Both the position numbers and the translations under genes were made by a program. Source: Prevotellaceae bacterium UBA1720 (GTDB lineage: Bacteria > Bacteroidota > Bacteroidia > Bacteroidales > Bacteroidaceae). From it: 44,077 bases of DNA. Of this stretch, positions 1 through 7,800 are shown piece by piece. How positions within the stretch are numbered: the stretch's first letter is position 1; each line of letters begins with the position of its first letter. The notes below the pieces were generated by a model, which saw only the letters and a list, made by a program, of their open reading frames with translations, did not search any database and had not been told where the DNA came from. Where the stretch lies: assembly GCA_002317475.1 (NCBI GenBank), contig DCIS01000082.1, positions 1,512-45,588 on the forward strand, in the 5' to 3' direction.

Positions 1-30
1 GATAGAAAGAGAACCAATTTTTTGAAAGAC

Positions 31-804
31 ATGAAAAACTATTTTGATTTGACAGGAAACGTAGCAATTGTTACGGGGTGTTCTACTGGTCTGGGTGTGC
101 AGATGGCACGCGCATTGGCTAATCAGGGATGTAAGATTGTGGCACTGGCTCGCCGTCTGGACAAACTGCAGGAAGTATGCAAGATGCTAACTGAGGAGTT
201 TGGCGTTGAGGCCTATCCCCTTCGTTGTGACATCACAGATACAGAGATGGTAAATGCTGCAGTGAAGGAAGTTCTTGGCAAGTTCGGACGTATTGATATC
301 CTGATCAACAATGCTGGTACGGGTGCTGTGGCTCCTGCAGAGGATATCACCGATGATCAGTTTGCCAACGAGATGAATATCGACCTTTTCGGTTCGTTCA
401 AGGTGGCTCGTGCTGTGGCTAAGTTGGCCATGATCCCCGCTGGATACGGCCGTATCATCAATATCGCCTCGATGTATGGAATGGTGGGAAACAAGATTGC
501 TCCAGCTGCTCCCTATCATGCTGCCAAGGGTGGAGTGGTGAACCTGACTCGTGCGCTGGCTGGCGAATGGGGTGAGAAGGGCATTACCGTGAACTCTATC
601 TGCCCTGGCTACTTCGAGACCCCACTGACGAAGGAGACTCTGCAGACCGAGTTCTTCCAGAACTATGCACGCACGATGATCCCTATGGCACGCTATGGCA
701 AGGAGGGTGAATTGGATAGTGCTGCCATCTTCCTGGCATCACCTGCAAGTACCTATGTCAACGGTGTGATCCTGCCCGTAGATGGTGGTTATACGTGTAT
801 GTAG
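31..804 (+). CDS. SDR family NAD(P)-dependent oxidoreductase
   Basis: This is a classical short-chain dehydrogenase/reductase of 257 residues, the usual family length. Visible are the Rossmann nucleotide motif TGCSTGLG near residue 20, the NNAG motif near residue 93, a catalytic Ser at about 147 (IASMYG) and the YxxxK pair Y162/K166 (YHAAKG), followed by the PGYFETP segment. It should be a cytosolic oxidoreductase acting on a sugar, polyol or acyl substrate; gluconate 5-dehydrogenase and FabG-like reductases are the closest guesses, but the substrate cannot be read from sequence. I place the start at the ATG at 31; an in-frame TTG at 22 would add three residues. The upstream promoter lies outside the window. 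It converges with the MaoC-like gene, and the two share the terminator at 841-874. Confidence 0.88.
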   Translation: MKNYFDLTGNVAIVTGCSTGLGVQMARALANQGCKIVALARRLDKLQEVCKMLTEEFGVEAYPLRCDITDTEMVNAAVKEVLGKFGRIDILINNAGTGAVAPAEDITDDQFANEMNIDLFGSFKVARAVAKLAMIPAGYGRIINIASMYGMVGNKIAPAAPYHAAKGGVVNLTRALAGEWGEKGITVNSICPGYFETPLTKETLQTEFFQNYARTMIPMARYGKEGELDSAAIFLASPASTYVNGVILPVDGGYTCM

Positions 805-840
805 AAACTTGTTATATGTTAAGTAAGATTCGATAAAAAG

Positions 841-874
841 AATAGGCTGTTAACTTTTTAGTTAACAGCCTGTT
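841..874. terminator. Bidirectional hairpin terminator
   Basis: AGGCTGTTAACT (844-855) and AGTTAACAGCCT (860-871) form a perfect 12-bp stem with a TTTT loop. The stem can extend by two A-T pairs and a G-T pair to 841-874. It lies between the convergent SDR and MaoC-like genes, with A-rich sequence on the left that gives a U-run for the minus-strand transcript. Confidence 0.8.
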
Positions 875-908
875 ATGTGCATTTGTAGTCTTGTTGACCC
901 TTCTGCGA

Positions 909-1376
909 TTACTTCTTGAAGTAGTAGATGAAGGTGGCGAGGCCCTCGAGGGTCTTCTTGCCAGTCTCCTTGACGATGATGGTGAACTTGATGGTGGTCT
1001 TGATGGCACCACGGAGGTTGGCGATCTCTGCCAGTTCAGTCTTCATACATACGCTCTGACCTGAGAGGACGGGCTGTGCGAACTTCATCTTGTCCATACC
1101 ATAGTTCATCTGGCGCTCGAGGTTGCGAACGTCAACGATCTGATTCCAGAAATAGGGAAGGAGAGACATGGTAAGGTAACCGTGAACGATGGTCTGGCCA
1201 AAGGGACTCTCGGCCTTTGCCTTCTCCTCGTCGACATGAATCCATTGGTGGTCGAGGGTGGCATCAGCGAACATGTTGATGCGTGCCTGGTCTACCTGCA
1301 GGTAATCGCTCGTGCCAATCTCTTTGCCCAGGTAGGGCAGGAAGTCTTCGTAAGACTCGATGATAACTTTTTCCAT
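909..1376 (-). CDS. MaoC-like (hotdog-fold) dehydratase
   Basis: This 155-residue protein is a single hotdog-domain MaoC/(R)-specific enoyl-CoA hydratase-like enzyme. The segment FADATLDHQWIHVD (residues about 35-50), followed by FGQTIVHGYLTMSL, matches the hydratase 2 region that holds the catalytic Asp/His pair. Family members hydrate trans-2-enoyl-CoA to (R)-3-hydroxyacyl-CoA or act on related thioesters. The true substrate here is unknown. The neighbouring SDR is convergent rather than co-transcribed, so a shared pathway is only a suggestion. A TAATTTTG promoter box lies upstream at 1443-1450 on the minus strand. Confidence 0.85.
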   Translation of the reverse strand: MEKVIIESYEDFLPYLGKEIGTSDYLQVDQARINMFADATLDHQWIHVDEEKAKAESPFGQTIVHGYLTMSLLPYFWNQIVDVRNLERQMNYGMDKMKFAQPVLSGQSVCMKTELAEIANLRGAIKTTIKFTIIVKETGKKTLEGLATFIYYFKK

Positions 1377-1442
1377 ATTATTTCTTTCTATTTTTTATGC
1401 TTTGACAAGCGGGGAAATTGCACATTTGTAACAATTGGTGTG

Positions 1443-1450
1443 CAAAATTA
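1443..1450 (-). promoter_or_regulatory. -7 box (TAATTTTG) of the MaoC-like gene
   Basis: Read on the minus strand this is TAATTTTG, which fits the Bacteroidetes TAnnTTTG consensus. It would start a transcript about 60 nt upstream of the ATG at 1376. I see no clear TTG at the expected -33 spacing. Confidence 0.5.
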
Positions 1451-1524
1451 CTAAAAAAAACGCCTTGTACTGTTAATAGAACTTGTTTTTTTCTGCCTAA
1501 TGGCATTATTTTAATGAAATTTTG

Positions 1525-1532
1525 TAACTTTG
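1525..1532 (+). promoter_or_regulatory. -7 box (TAACTTTG) of the kdsA operon
   Basis: TAACTTTG fits TAnnTTTG and ends 25 nt before the kdsA ATG, predicting a leader of about 19 nt. No good TTG is present at the usual -33 distance. Confidence 0.55.
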
Positions 1533-1557
1533 TGTGAGATATTATATTAAATAGGTA

Positions 1558-2313
1558 ATGGTAAATCCAATTTTTATAGCAGGTCCATGTGTCATAGAAT
1601 CAGCTGAGGTGCTGGACGAGGTAGCACAGGAGTTGCAGCGATTGAAAGAAAAATACAAGATAGAGATCTACTTCAAGGCCTCGTTTGACAAGGCTAATCG
1701 TACGAGCATTCATTCGTATCGTGGTCCCGGACTAGAACGCGGACTGCAAATGCTGGCTGACGTGAAGGAGAAATACGGCCTGCCCTTGCTGACGGATATT
1801 CACGAGAGTTACCAGGCACGGCCTGCGGGTGAGGTGGTGGATGCCTTGCAGATTCCTGCCTTCCTGTGCAGACAAACTGACCTTCTGGTGGCTGCATCTG
1901 AGACGGGGAAGCCTGTAAACATCAAGAAGGCACAGTTCCTGAGTGGGGATGACATGAAGTATCCCGTGGAGAAATGCCGAGAGAGCGGAGCTGTAGATGT
2001 ATGGCTGACAGAGCGCGGCAATATCTATGGTTACAACAATCTGGCAGTGGACTTCCGTAACATCGCTGACATGAAGCGATACACGGAGCGTGTGATCATG
2101 GATTGCACCCACAGCGTACAACGTCCCGGAGCAGCTGGAGGTAAGACTGGAGGCAACCGTGAGTTCGTGCCTGCCATGGCACTGGCAGCCAAGGCCTTTG
2201 GTGCCAATGGTTACTTCTTTGAGATTCATCCTGACCCTGAGAAGGCACTGAGTGATGGTCCTAATATGTTGTACCTGAGCGACTTCGAGTCTGTTGTGAA
2301 ATCTCTGCTGTAA
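1558..2313 (+). CDS. kdsA: 3-deoxy-8-phosphooctulonate (Kdo-8-P) synthase
   Basis: KdsA condenses phosphoenolpyruvate with arabinose-5-phosphate to give Kdo-8-phosphate, the first committed step towards the Kdo of the lipopolysaccharide inner core. The 251 residues cover the whole TIM-barrel. Visible family segments are IAGPCVIES at the N-terminus, FKASFDKANRTS (residues about 40-52), TDIHE (about 80), FLCRQTDLL (about 103) and the C-terminal FFEIHPDPEKALSDGPN. It is slightly shorter than proteobacterial homologues of about 280 residues. The next gene, 31 bp downstream, makes its substrate, so the two form a Kdo operon. Confidence 0.96.
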   Translation: MVNPIFIAGPCVIESAEVLDEVAQELQRLKEKYKIEIYFKASFDKANRTSIHSYRGPGLERGLQMLADVKEKYGLPLLTDIHESYQARPAGEVVDALQIPAFLCRQTDLLVAASETGKPVNIKKAQFLSGDDMKYPVEKCRESGAVDVWLTERGNIYGYNNLAVDFRNIADMKRYTERVIMDCTHSVQRPGAAGGKTGGNREFVPAMALAAKAFGANGYFFEIHPDPEKALSDGPNMLYLSDFESVVKSLL

Positions 2314-2344
2314 GTGGACTTTACGGAAATGAATTATCAAAGAA

Positions 2345-3298
2345 ATGCAAAATTATAGAAATATAGCTGAGCAGTGCTTGCGTGATGAGGCAGAAGCCAT
2401 CTTGCAACTCATTCCTCAGTTGGACGAGAATTTTGATCATGCCGTAGAACTGATCATGCAGCGTCAAGGTAAGGTGATACTGACAGGCGTGGGCAAGAGT
2501 GGTCATGTGGCTGCCAAGATAGCTGCAACGCTGAGCAGTACGGGTACGCCAGCCTTCTATGTCAACCCTCTGGACCTCTATCATGGTGATCTGGGCGTGA
2601 TCACGAAGGAGGACATTGTGATAGCCCTCTCCAACTCCGGTCAGACGGATGAACTGCTGCGATTCGTGCCTTGCCTTCAGGAGAGAAATATCCCCTTGAT
2701 AGGCATGAGCGGCAATGCAGACAGTCTGCTGGCTAAGCACAGCGTATGCCATCTGCTGGTGAAGGTGCCTCATGAGGCCTATCCCCTGAACCTGGCACCT
2801 ACATGCAGCACAACGGCTGCTATGGCTATGGGGGATGCTCTGGCCTGTGCTCTGGTGGAATGCCGTAAGTTCAAGGAGCGCGACTTTGCCCTGTTCCATC
2901 CCGGTGGTTCGCTGGGACGCCGTCTGCTGAGCACGGCCAAGGATGTGATGCGCACCGACGACCTGCCCGTGATACCTCCCACAATGCCCCTTGGCGAAGC
3001 TATCATCAAGGTAAGCCGAGGCAAACTGGGACTATGTGTGGCACAGGATGATGAGGGCAAGGTGCTGGGCATCGTCACTGACGGTGATGTGCGTCGAGCC
3101 ACAGAGAACCTAAGGGAACGTTTCTTCTACGTCCCTGTGGAAGAGGTGATGACACGGAACCCCGTATGTGTTTCGCCTGATACTAAGATAGATACGATAC
3201 TCAACCTAATCAATCGCAGGTTTATCCATGCCGTACTGGTGGTGGATGAGCAGCAACACCTGCTGGGTATCGTGGATAATTTCAGATGTATGGTATGA
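2345..3298 (+). CDS. kdsD: Arabinose-5-phosphate isomerase (KpsF/GutQ family)
   Basis: This enzyme converts ribulose-5-phosphate to arabinose-5-phosphate, the KdsA substrate. The 317 residues comprise an N-terminal SIS sugar-isomerase domain (about 30-165; GVGKSGHVAAKIAATLSSTG and ALSNSGQTDELL are characteristic) and two C-terminal CBS domains (about 205-317, including GIVTDGDVRR). The length and domain order match KdsD/KpsF. It follows kdsA at 31 bp. Its TGA overlaps the downstream ATG as ATGA at 3295-3298, which suggests translational coupling to the phospholipase D-like gene. Confidence 0.95.
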   Translation: MQNYRNIAEQCLRDEAEAILQLIPQLDENFDHAVELIMQRQGKVILTGVGKSGHVAAKIAATLSSTGTPAFYVNPLDLYHGDLGVITKEDIVIALSNSGQTDELLRFVPCLQERNIPLIGMSGNADSLLAKHSVCHLLVKVPHEAYPLNLAPTCSTTAAMAMGDALACALVECRKFKERDFALFHPGGSLGRRLLSTAKDVMRTDDLPVIPPTMPLGEAIIKVSRGKLGLCVAQDDEGKVLGIVTDGDVRRATENLRERFFYVPVEEVMTRNPVCVSPDTKIDTILNLINRRFIHAVLVVDEQQHLLGIVDNFRCMV

Positions 3299-4620
3299 CA
3301 AGATTTTATCTTCTACTAATATTTCTATTCACCATCATGATCAACACCACAACGCTACAAGCCCAGAATGCTTCTGCCGGGAACAATCCTACAGAGCGCC
3401 TGTCTGCCAACGGTGAAACGAGCGTGGTGGTGAGTGATGCATTGAAGCAACTGGATGTGCCCTTCTATGAAGGGGGTAGCGTGACATTGCTACCCAGTGG
3501 CATAGAGAAGTTTGAGGATATGTTCAAGGCTATCCGTCAGGCTCGTCGCTATATCCACCTGGATTACTTCAATTTCCGCAACGACACGATAGGCTGGGCA
3601 CTGTTTGGTCTGCTGGGCGAGAAGGCGCGAGAGGGTGTGCAGGTGAGGGTGCTATGTGATGACTTCGGTAATCGAAGCAACGATCATCCCCTGACACGTC
3701 ACCATCTGGACAGTATACGAAGCATGGGTATACAGATCAAGATCTTCGACCCTATGGTGTTTCCTTGGATCAACCATTTCTATCATCGTGACCATCGTAA
3801 AATCGTGGTCATTGATGGTGAGATAGCCTATAGCGGCGGTATGAATGTGGCAGACTACTACCTGCACGGCAAACCCGAGATAGGCGAGTGGCATGACATG
3901 CACATGCGTCTGGAAGGTCCTGTGGTACAGCGCTATGAGGAGGTTTTTGAGGAGAGTTGGGCCAAGGAGGCTAAGGAGAAACTGAATGGTGAGGAGTACC
4001 TGGGTTCAGGACAGACGGTGAGCGATTTCTACTACGACTTGCGTCCTGATACCACGACAGACATACACCAGAAGACGATAGCTGTGGTGCATCGAAAACC
4101 CGGCAAACGCAGCAAGGACATGCGTAAGGCCTACGTGGCAGCTATTGATGCAGCGAAGAGTCATATACAGATTGTAAATCCTTATCCCACAGGTGTGTAC
4201 AGTGTACGCCGTGCCCTATACCGTGCCCTGAAGCGAGGTGTAAGGATAGAGTTTATGGTATCGGCCAAGAGTGATGTGCCCATCACACCCGATGTAGTGG
4301 GCATACAGATGCGACGACTGATGAAGCGAGGGTGTGAGGTGTACTACTACGAGACGGGTTTTCACCACAGTAAGTTCATGATCGTAGATGACCAACTCTG
4401 TACCATAGGTTCGGCCAACATGGATGCACGCAGCATGCTCTTTGACTATGAGGTGAATGCCTTTATCTTCTCCCCTGAGACTGCGCACGAATTGCAACGT
4501 ATCTTCGAGCACGACAAGGAGGAATGTACGCTGCTTACTCCCGAAGGATGGAAAAAACGTTTCAACTTGGGACACCGCATCGTAGGACGCATCTTCGGAG
4601 TGGCAAAGGGATTCTTTTAG
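3295..4620 (+). CDS. Exported phospholipase D / cardiolipin synthase-like protein
   Basis: This protein of 441 residues has two HKD motifs typical of the phospholipase D superfamily: H167-x-K169-x4-D174 (HRKIVVIDG) and H358-x-K360-x4-D365 (HSKFMIVDD), each followed by a GSANMD- or GGMNV-type segment. Bacterial cardiolipin synthases share this layout. Unlike ClsA, which has two membrane helices, this one has a single N-terminal hydrophobic stretch ending in LQAQ, so it reads as signal peptide-bearing or anchored and facing the periplasm. I choose the ATG at 3295 because it overlaps the kdsD stop as ATGA; an ATG at 3286 is also in frame. Its placement behind kdsA-kdsD fits an envelope lipid role. 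Which phosphodiester it acts on is inferred only from family. Confidence 0.88.
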   Translation: MTRFYLLLIFLFTIMINTTTLQAQNASAGNNPTERLSANGETSVVVSDALKQLDVPFYEGGSVTLLPSGIEKFEDMFKAIRQARRYIHLDYFNFRNDTIGWALFGLLGEKAREGVQVRVLCDDFGNRSNDHPLTRHHLDSIRSMGIQIKIFDPMVFPWINHFYHRDHRKIVVIDGEIAYSGGMNVADYYLHGKPEIGEWHDMHMRLEGPVVQRYEEVFEESWAKEAKEKLNGEEYLGSGQTVSDFYYDLRPDTTTDIHQKTIAVVHRKPGKRSKDMRKAYVAAIDAAKSHIQIVNPYPTGVYSVRRALYRALKRGVRIEFMVSAKSDVPITPDVVGIQMRRLMKRGCEVYYYETGFHHSKFMIVDDQLCTIGSANMDARSMLFDYEVNAFIFSPETAHELQRIFEHDKEECTLLTPEGWKKRFNLGHRIVGRIFGVAKGFF

Positions 4621-4672
4621 TGTTTAAGTGTTTAAAGTGTTAAGGGTTTAAGAGTATATTAGGTTAAAATAG

Positions 4673-4703
4673 GAGAGCCGGCCTCATTGCGAGGTCGGCT
4701 CTC
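4673..4703. terminator. Strong hairpin terminator
   Basis: GAGAGCCGGCCTC (4673-4685) pairs with GAGGTCGGCTCTC (4691-4703) across an ATTGC loop, with one G-T wobble. It lies between the convergent phospholipase D-like gene and the giant secreted-protein gene, just after a TTTAAG-rich tract. Confidence 0.8.
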
Positions 4704-4751
4704 TTTCTAGGTCTTTCTAGGTCTTTCTAGGTCTTTCCTAGATCTTCCTAG
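4701..4751. repeat. Tandem 10-bp repeat (GTCTTTCTAG)
   Basis: Starting inside the terminator, the unit (G/C)TCTTTCTAG occurs three times (4701-4730), followed by two decayed copies to 4751. It is non-coding and lies in the convergent intergenic region. It may have grown by slippage next to the hairpin. Confidence 0.75.
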
Positions 4752-4765
4752 TTTGATTATCGTTT

Positions 4766-4804
4766 TGGTTCAGGGCTGGTCCATAAACCATAAACCCTGA
4801 ACCA
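4766..4804 (-). terminator. Possible hairpin terminator of the giant secreted-protein gene
   Basis: TGGTTCAGGG (4766-4775) and CCCTGAACCA (4795-4804) are a perfect 10-bp inverted repeat around a 19-nt loop containing CCATAAACCATAAA. It lies 15 bp after the minus-strand stop codon. The U-run is weak (four A on the plus strand side), so a terminator role is likely but not certain. Confidence 0.5.
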
Positions 4805-4818
4805 TAAACTATTTACGC

Positions 4819-7800
4819 TTACTTCATCATCACCTTGATGGTGCGGCCATTGCTCATCTTGATGAGGTTGATACCAGGCTGAGGCTGAGCGAGACGTACA
4901 CCGTTGAGGTTGTAGAATGCAACGGGAGTAGCGATGCTTTCAGTCTCAACGCTCTCGATAGCATCGGTGTCATCATTTGCACCACCAGCCACGGGAACAT
5001 CCTCCACATTGTTGCCTGAACCATAGTAGTAGAGGTTCCACTTACCTACGACAACATAGTCGTTGGTACCTATGGTCTGGTCAAGACGCAGACCAATGGT
5101 CACCTCACCATTCTTGCCAACATAGAAGGGCAGTTCGTTGAGGTAGTAACCTGCGTTGAAGCAAGCCACACTGGCATCAGTACCATCGGGAACGGTGATA
5201 CCGTTGATAGTGCGGGTGTTGATACCCTCGGGCATAGCGGTGATAGCCTTGGCACCCTCAGAGAGGTTCATGACAGCCTTCTCATAGCTGGTCTCAGCGT
5301 TAGCGAAGAGCTTGCAGAGGTGAGTGTCAGCACCTGCGTTGATGTTGGCCTCTTCCTCCTCGTAGCTACCTGCACGGTAGAAGGTGTGAACGGTAACCTT
5401 GTATGTACCCTCGGGCAGACCAGAGAGTTTCTGTGAGAGGCTGAAGGTACCCTTGTTGAAGCTTGAAGTGTACTTCTTGTAGCCATTCAGAGCACCCTCG
5501 ACATTCCAACCATCAATGCGCTTCTCGTCCTTGTTACCCTTGGTGGGGTCGAAGTCGTTGTTGACAATCAGACTGCTCTGATCGCTCTCCTCGCCAATGC
5601 CGGTGTTGCTGCCTGCACCATAGTAGTAGAGATTCCACTGACCAATAACGGTGTAGTCATTTGTACCGATAGTCTGGTCGAGCTTCAGACCAATAGTAGC
5701 TTTGCCATCCTCGCCAACGGTGAACTTCAGTTCGTTCAGGTAGTAACCTGCATTGAAGCAAGCAATAGAAGCATCTGTACCATCAGGAACGGTGATACCG
5801 TTGATGGTCTTGGTGTTGATACCCTCGGGCATAGCGGTGATAGCCTTGGCACCCTCAGAGAGGTTCATGACAGCTGTCTCCTCGCTACCAGCGTAGAGCT
5901 TCATGAGATGAGTGTCCTTGCCAGCATTGATGTTGGCCTCTTCCTCCTCGTATGAACCAGCACGGTAGAAGGTGTGTACGGTAACCTTGTACTCGCCCTT
6001 TGGCAGACCGGTGAGGTCCTGATGGAGGTCGAAGGTACCCTTGTTGAAGCTTGCGGTGTACTTCTTGTAACCGTTCAGTGCACCACTAACAGCCCAACCG
6101 TCGATACGCTTCTCGTCCTTGCTACCCTTGGTGGGGTCGAAGTTGTTGTTGACGATGAGATCTGTTACATCCTGCTCAGTAACAGCAGGAGCAGCATTAC
6201 CCATGTACAAGAGGTTCCATGCACCGATAACGGTGTAGTCGTTGGTACCAATAGTCTGGTCGAGCTTCAGACCAATAGTGCTCTTGCCATCCTCGCCAAC
6301 GGTGAATACCAGTTCGTTGAGGTAGTAGCCAGCGTTGAAGCAAGCAATAGAAGCATCTGTACCATCAGGAACGGTGATGCCATTGATAGTCTTGGTGTTG
6401 ATACCCTCGGGCATAGCGGTGATAGCCTTGGCACCCTCAGAGAGGTTCATGACAGCAGTCTCCTCGCTACCAGCGTAGAGTTTCATGAGATGAGTGTCCT
6501 TGCCAGCATTGATGTTAGCCTCTTCCTCCTCGTATGAACCAGCACGGTAGAAGGTGTGAACGGTCACCTTGTACTTACCTGCAGGCAGACCTGCGAGATC
6601 CTGATGGAGGTCGAAGGTACCCTTGTTGAAGCTTGCGGTGTACTTCTTATAACCATTCAGAGCACCACTTACTACCCAACCGTCGATGCGCTTCTCGTCC
6701 TTGCTACCCATTGTGGGGTCGAAGTTGTTGTTCACGATAGCAGAAGTATAGTCAACGGGGTTCTCCTCGCTGGCAATGCTGTTACCCATCTTGATAGCGA
6801 CGGTGTAAGCCTTCAACTGCTCGATGGCAGCCTCAGCCTCTTCGTTGCTCAACTCATACTCGGCAAATGCGTCGTTGATCTCCTTGAAGTATGCACCAGC
6901 TACGTCAAGGGTAACCTTGTCAGCATTCTCAGGAGCATTGAGGACGGCCTGGTCAAGGTTGAACAGGGCAACCTCCAGATCCTGATAGATGGTAACACCG
7001 TTGTTGACAGCATCCAGGGCCTTCTTCAGGGCAATCAGGGCATTGTACTTGTCATCTGAGTTCTTTGCATCCTGCAGAGCGCTGCTGAGAGCATCCTTCT
7101 CGGGATAACCACATTTAGCCTCAGCCAAAGCCTCAGCCTTGGGAGTGAGGTCAGCGAGCATAGAGGTCAGTGCCTCAGCGTTCTTGGCACGGAAGGTAAG
7201 GGTGACACCACCTGCGTAGAGACCAGCGTTCTCGTTGGTACGCAGACGGTTAGCAATACCAATACGCATCTTACCATCTGTTACGAGGCCGTACACCTTC
7301 ACGGGATACTTGCCTGCCAGGAAGGCTGCAGAAGCCAGATCAGCGGTGTTCACGGGATCCTCCATGGTGGCACAACCAATCTTGGTGTCGAAATCGTTGA
7401 TATAAGCATAGGTCTGACGGATGTCCTCATTCTCGCTGTACACAGCCTGGAGGTTCATCTCGTAGAGACCGTTTTGCATGTCAGTAAGTTCCTGGTATAC
7501 ATCGCATACACGGCCCCATGCATCGAATACGGGGAACTCCTTGCTACCAGTAGGCCAGTTGATACCTGCTGCTGCAGTCCATCCACCTTCTTCCTTGAAG
7601 TCGGGGTTCTTCAACAGGCTCGTCAGGTCATCACCATCACGCATGCAGTTCAGTTTTGCCAAACGGAAGATTTCCTCAAGGTACTTCTTCTCAGCAGTAA
7701 TTTGAGTAGCATCCAGTTCGCGGTTTATCATGATATACGCACCTGTACCATTGCCGTTATAAGCACCGGCAGCAGGATTCTCCTCGTCAAAGAGATAGCT

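Noticed and set aside
818..830. TTAAGTAAGATTCG after the SDR gene, resembling the element end
   Set aside because: Only nine bases match and no second end is present.
5974..7059. Long plus-strand ORFs opposite the repeats of the giant secreted protein
   Set aside because: They mirror the repeat structure of the real gene and have no family features; they are antisense shadows.
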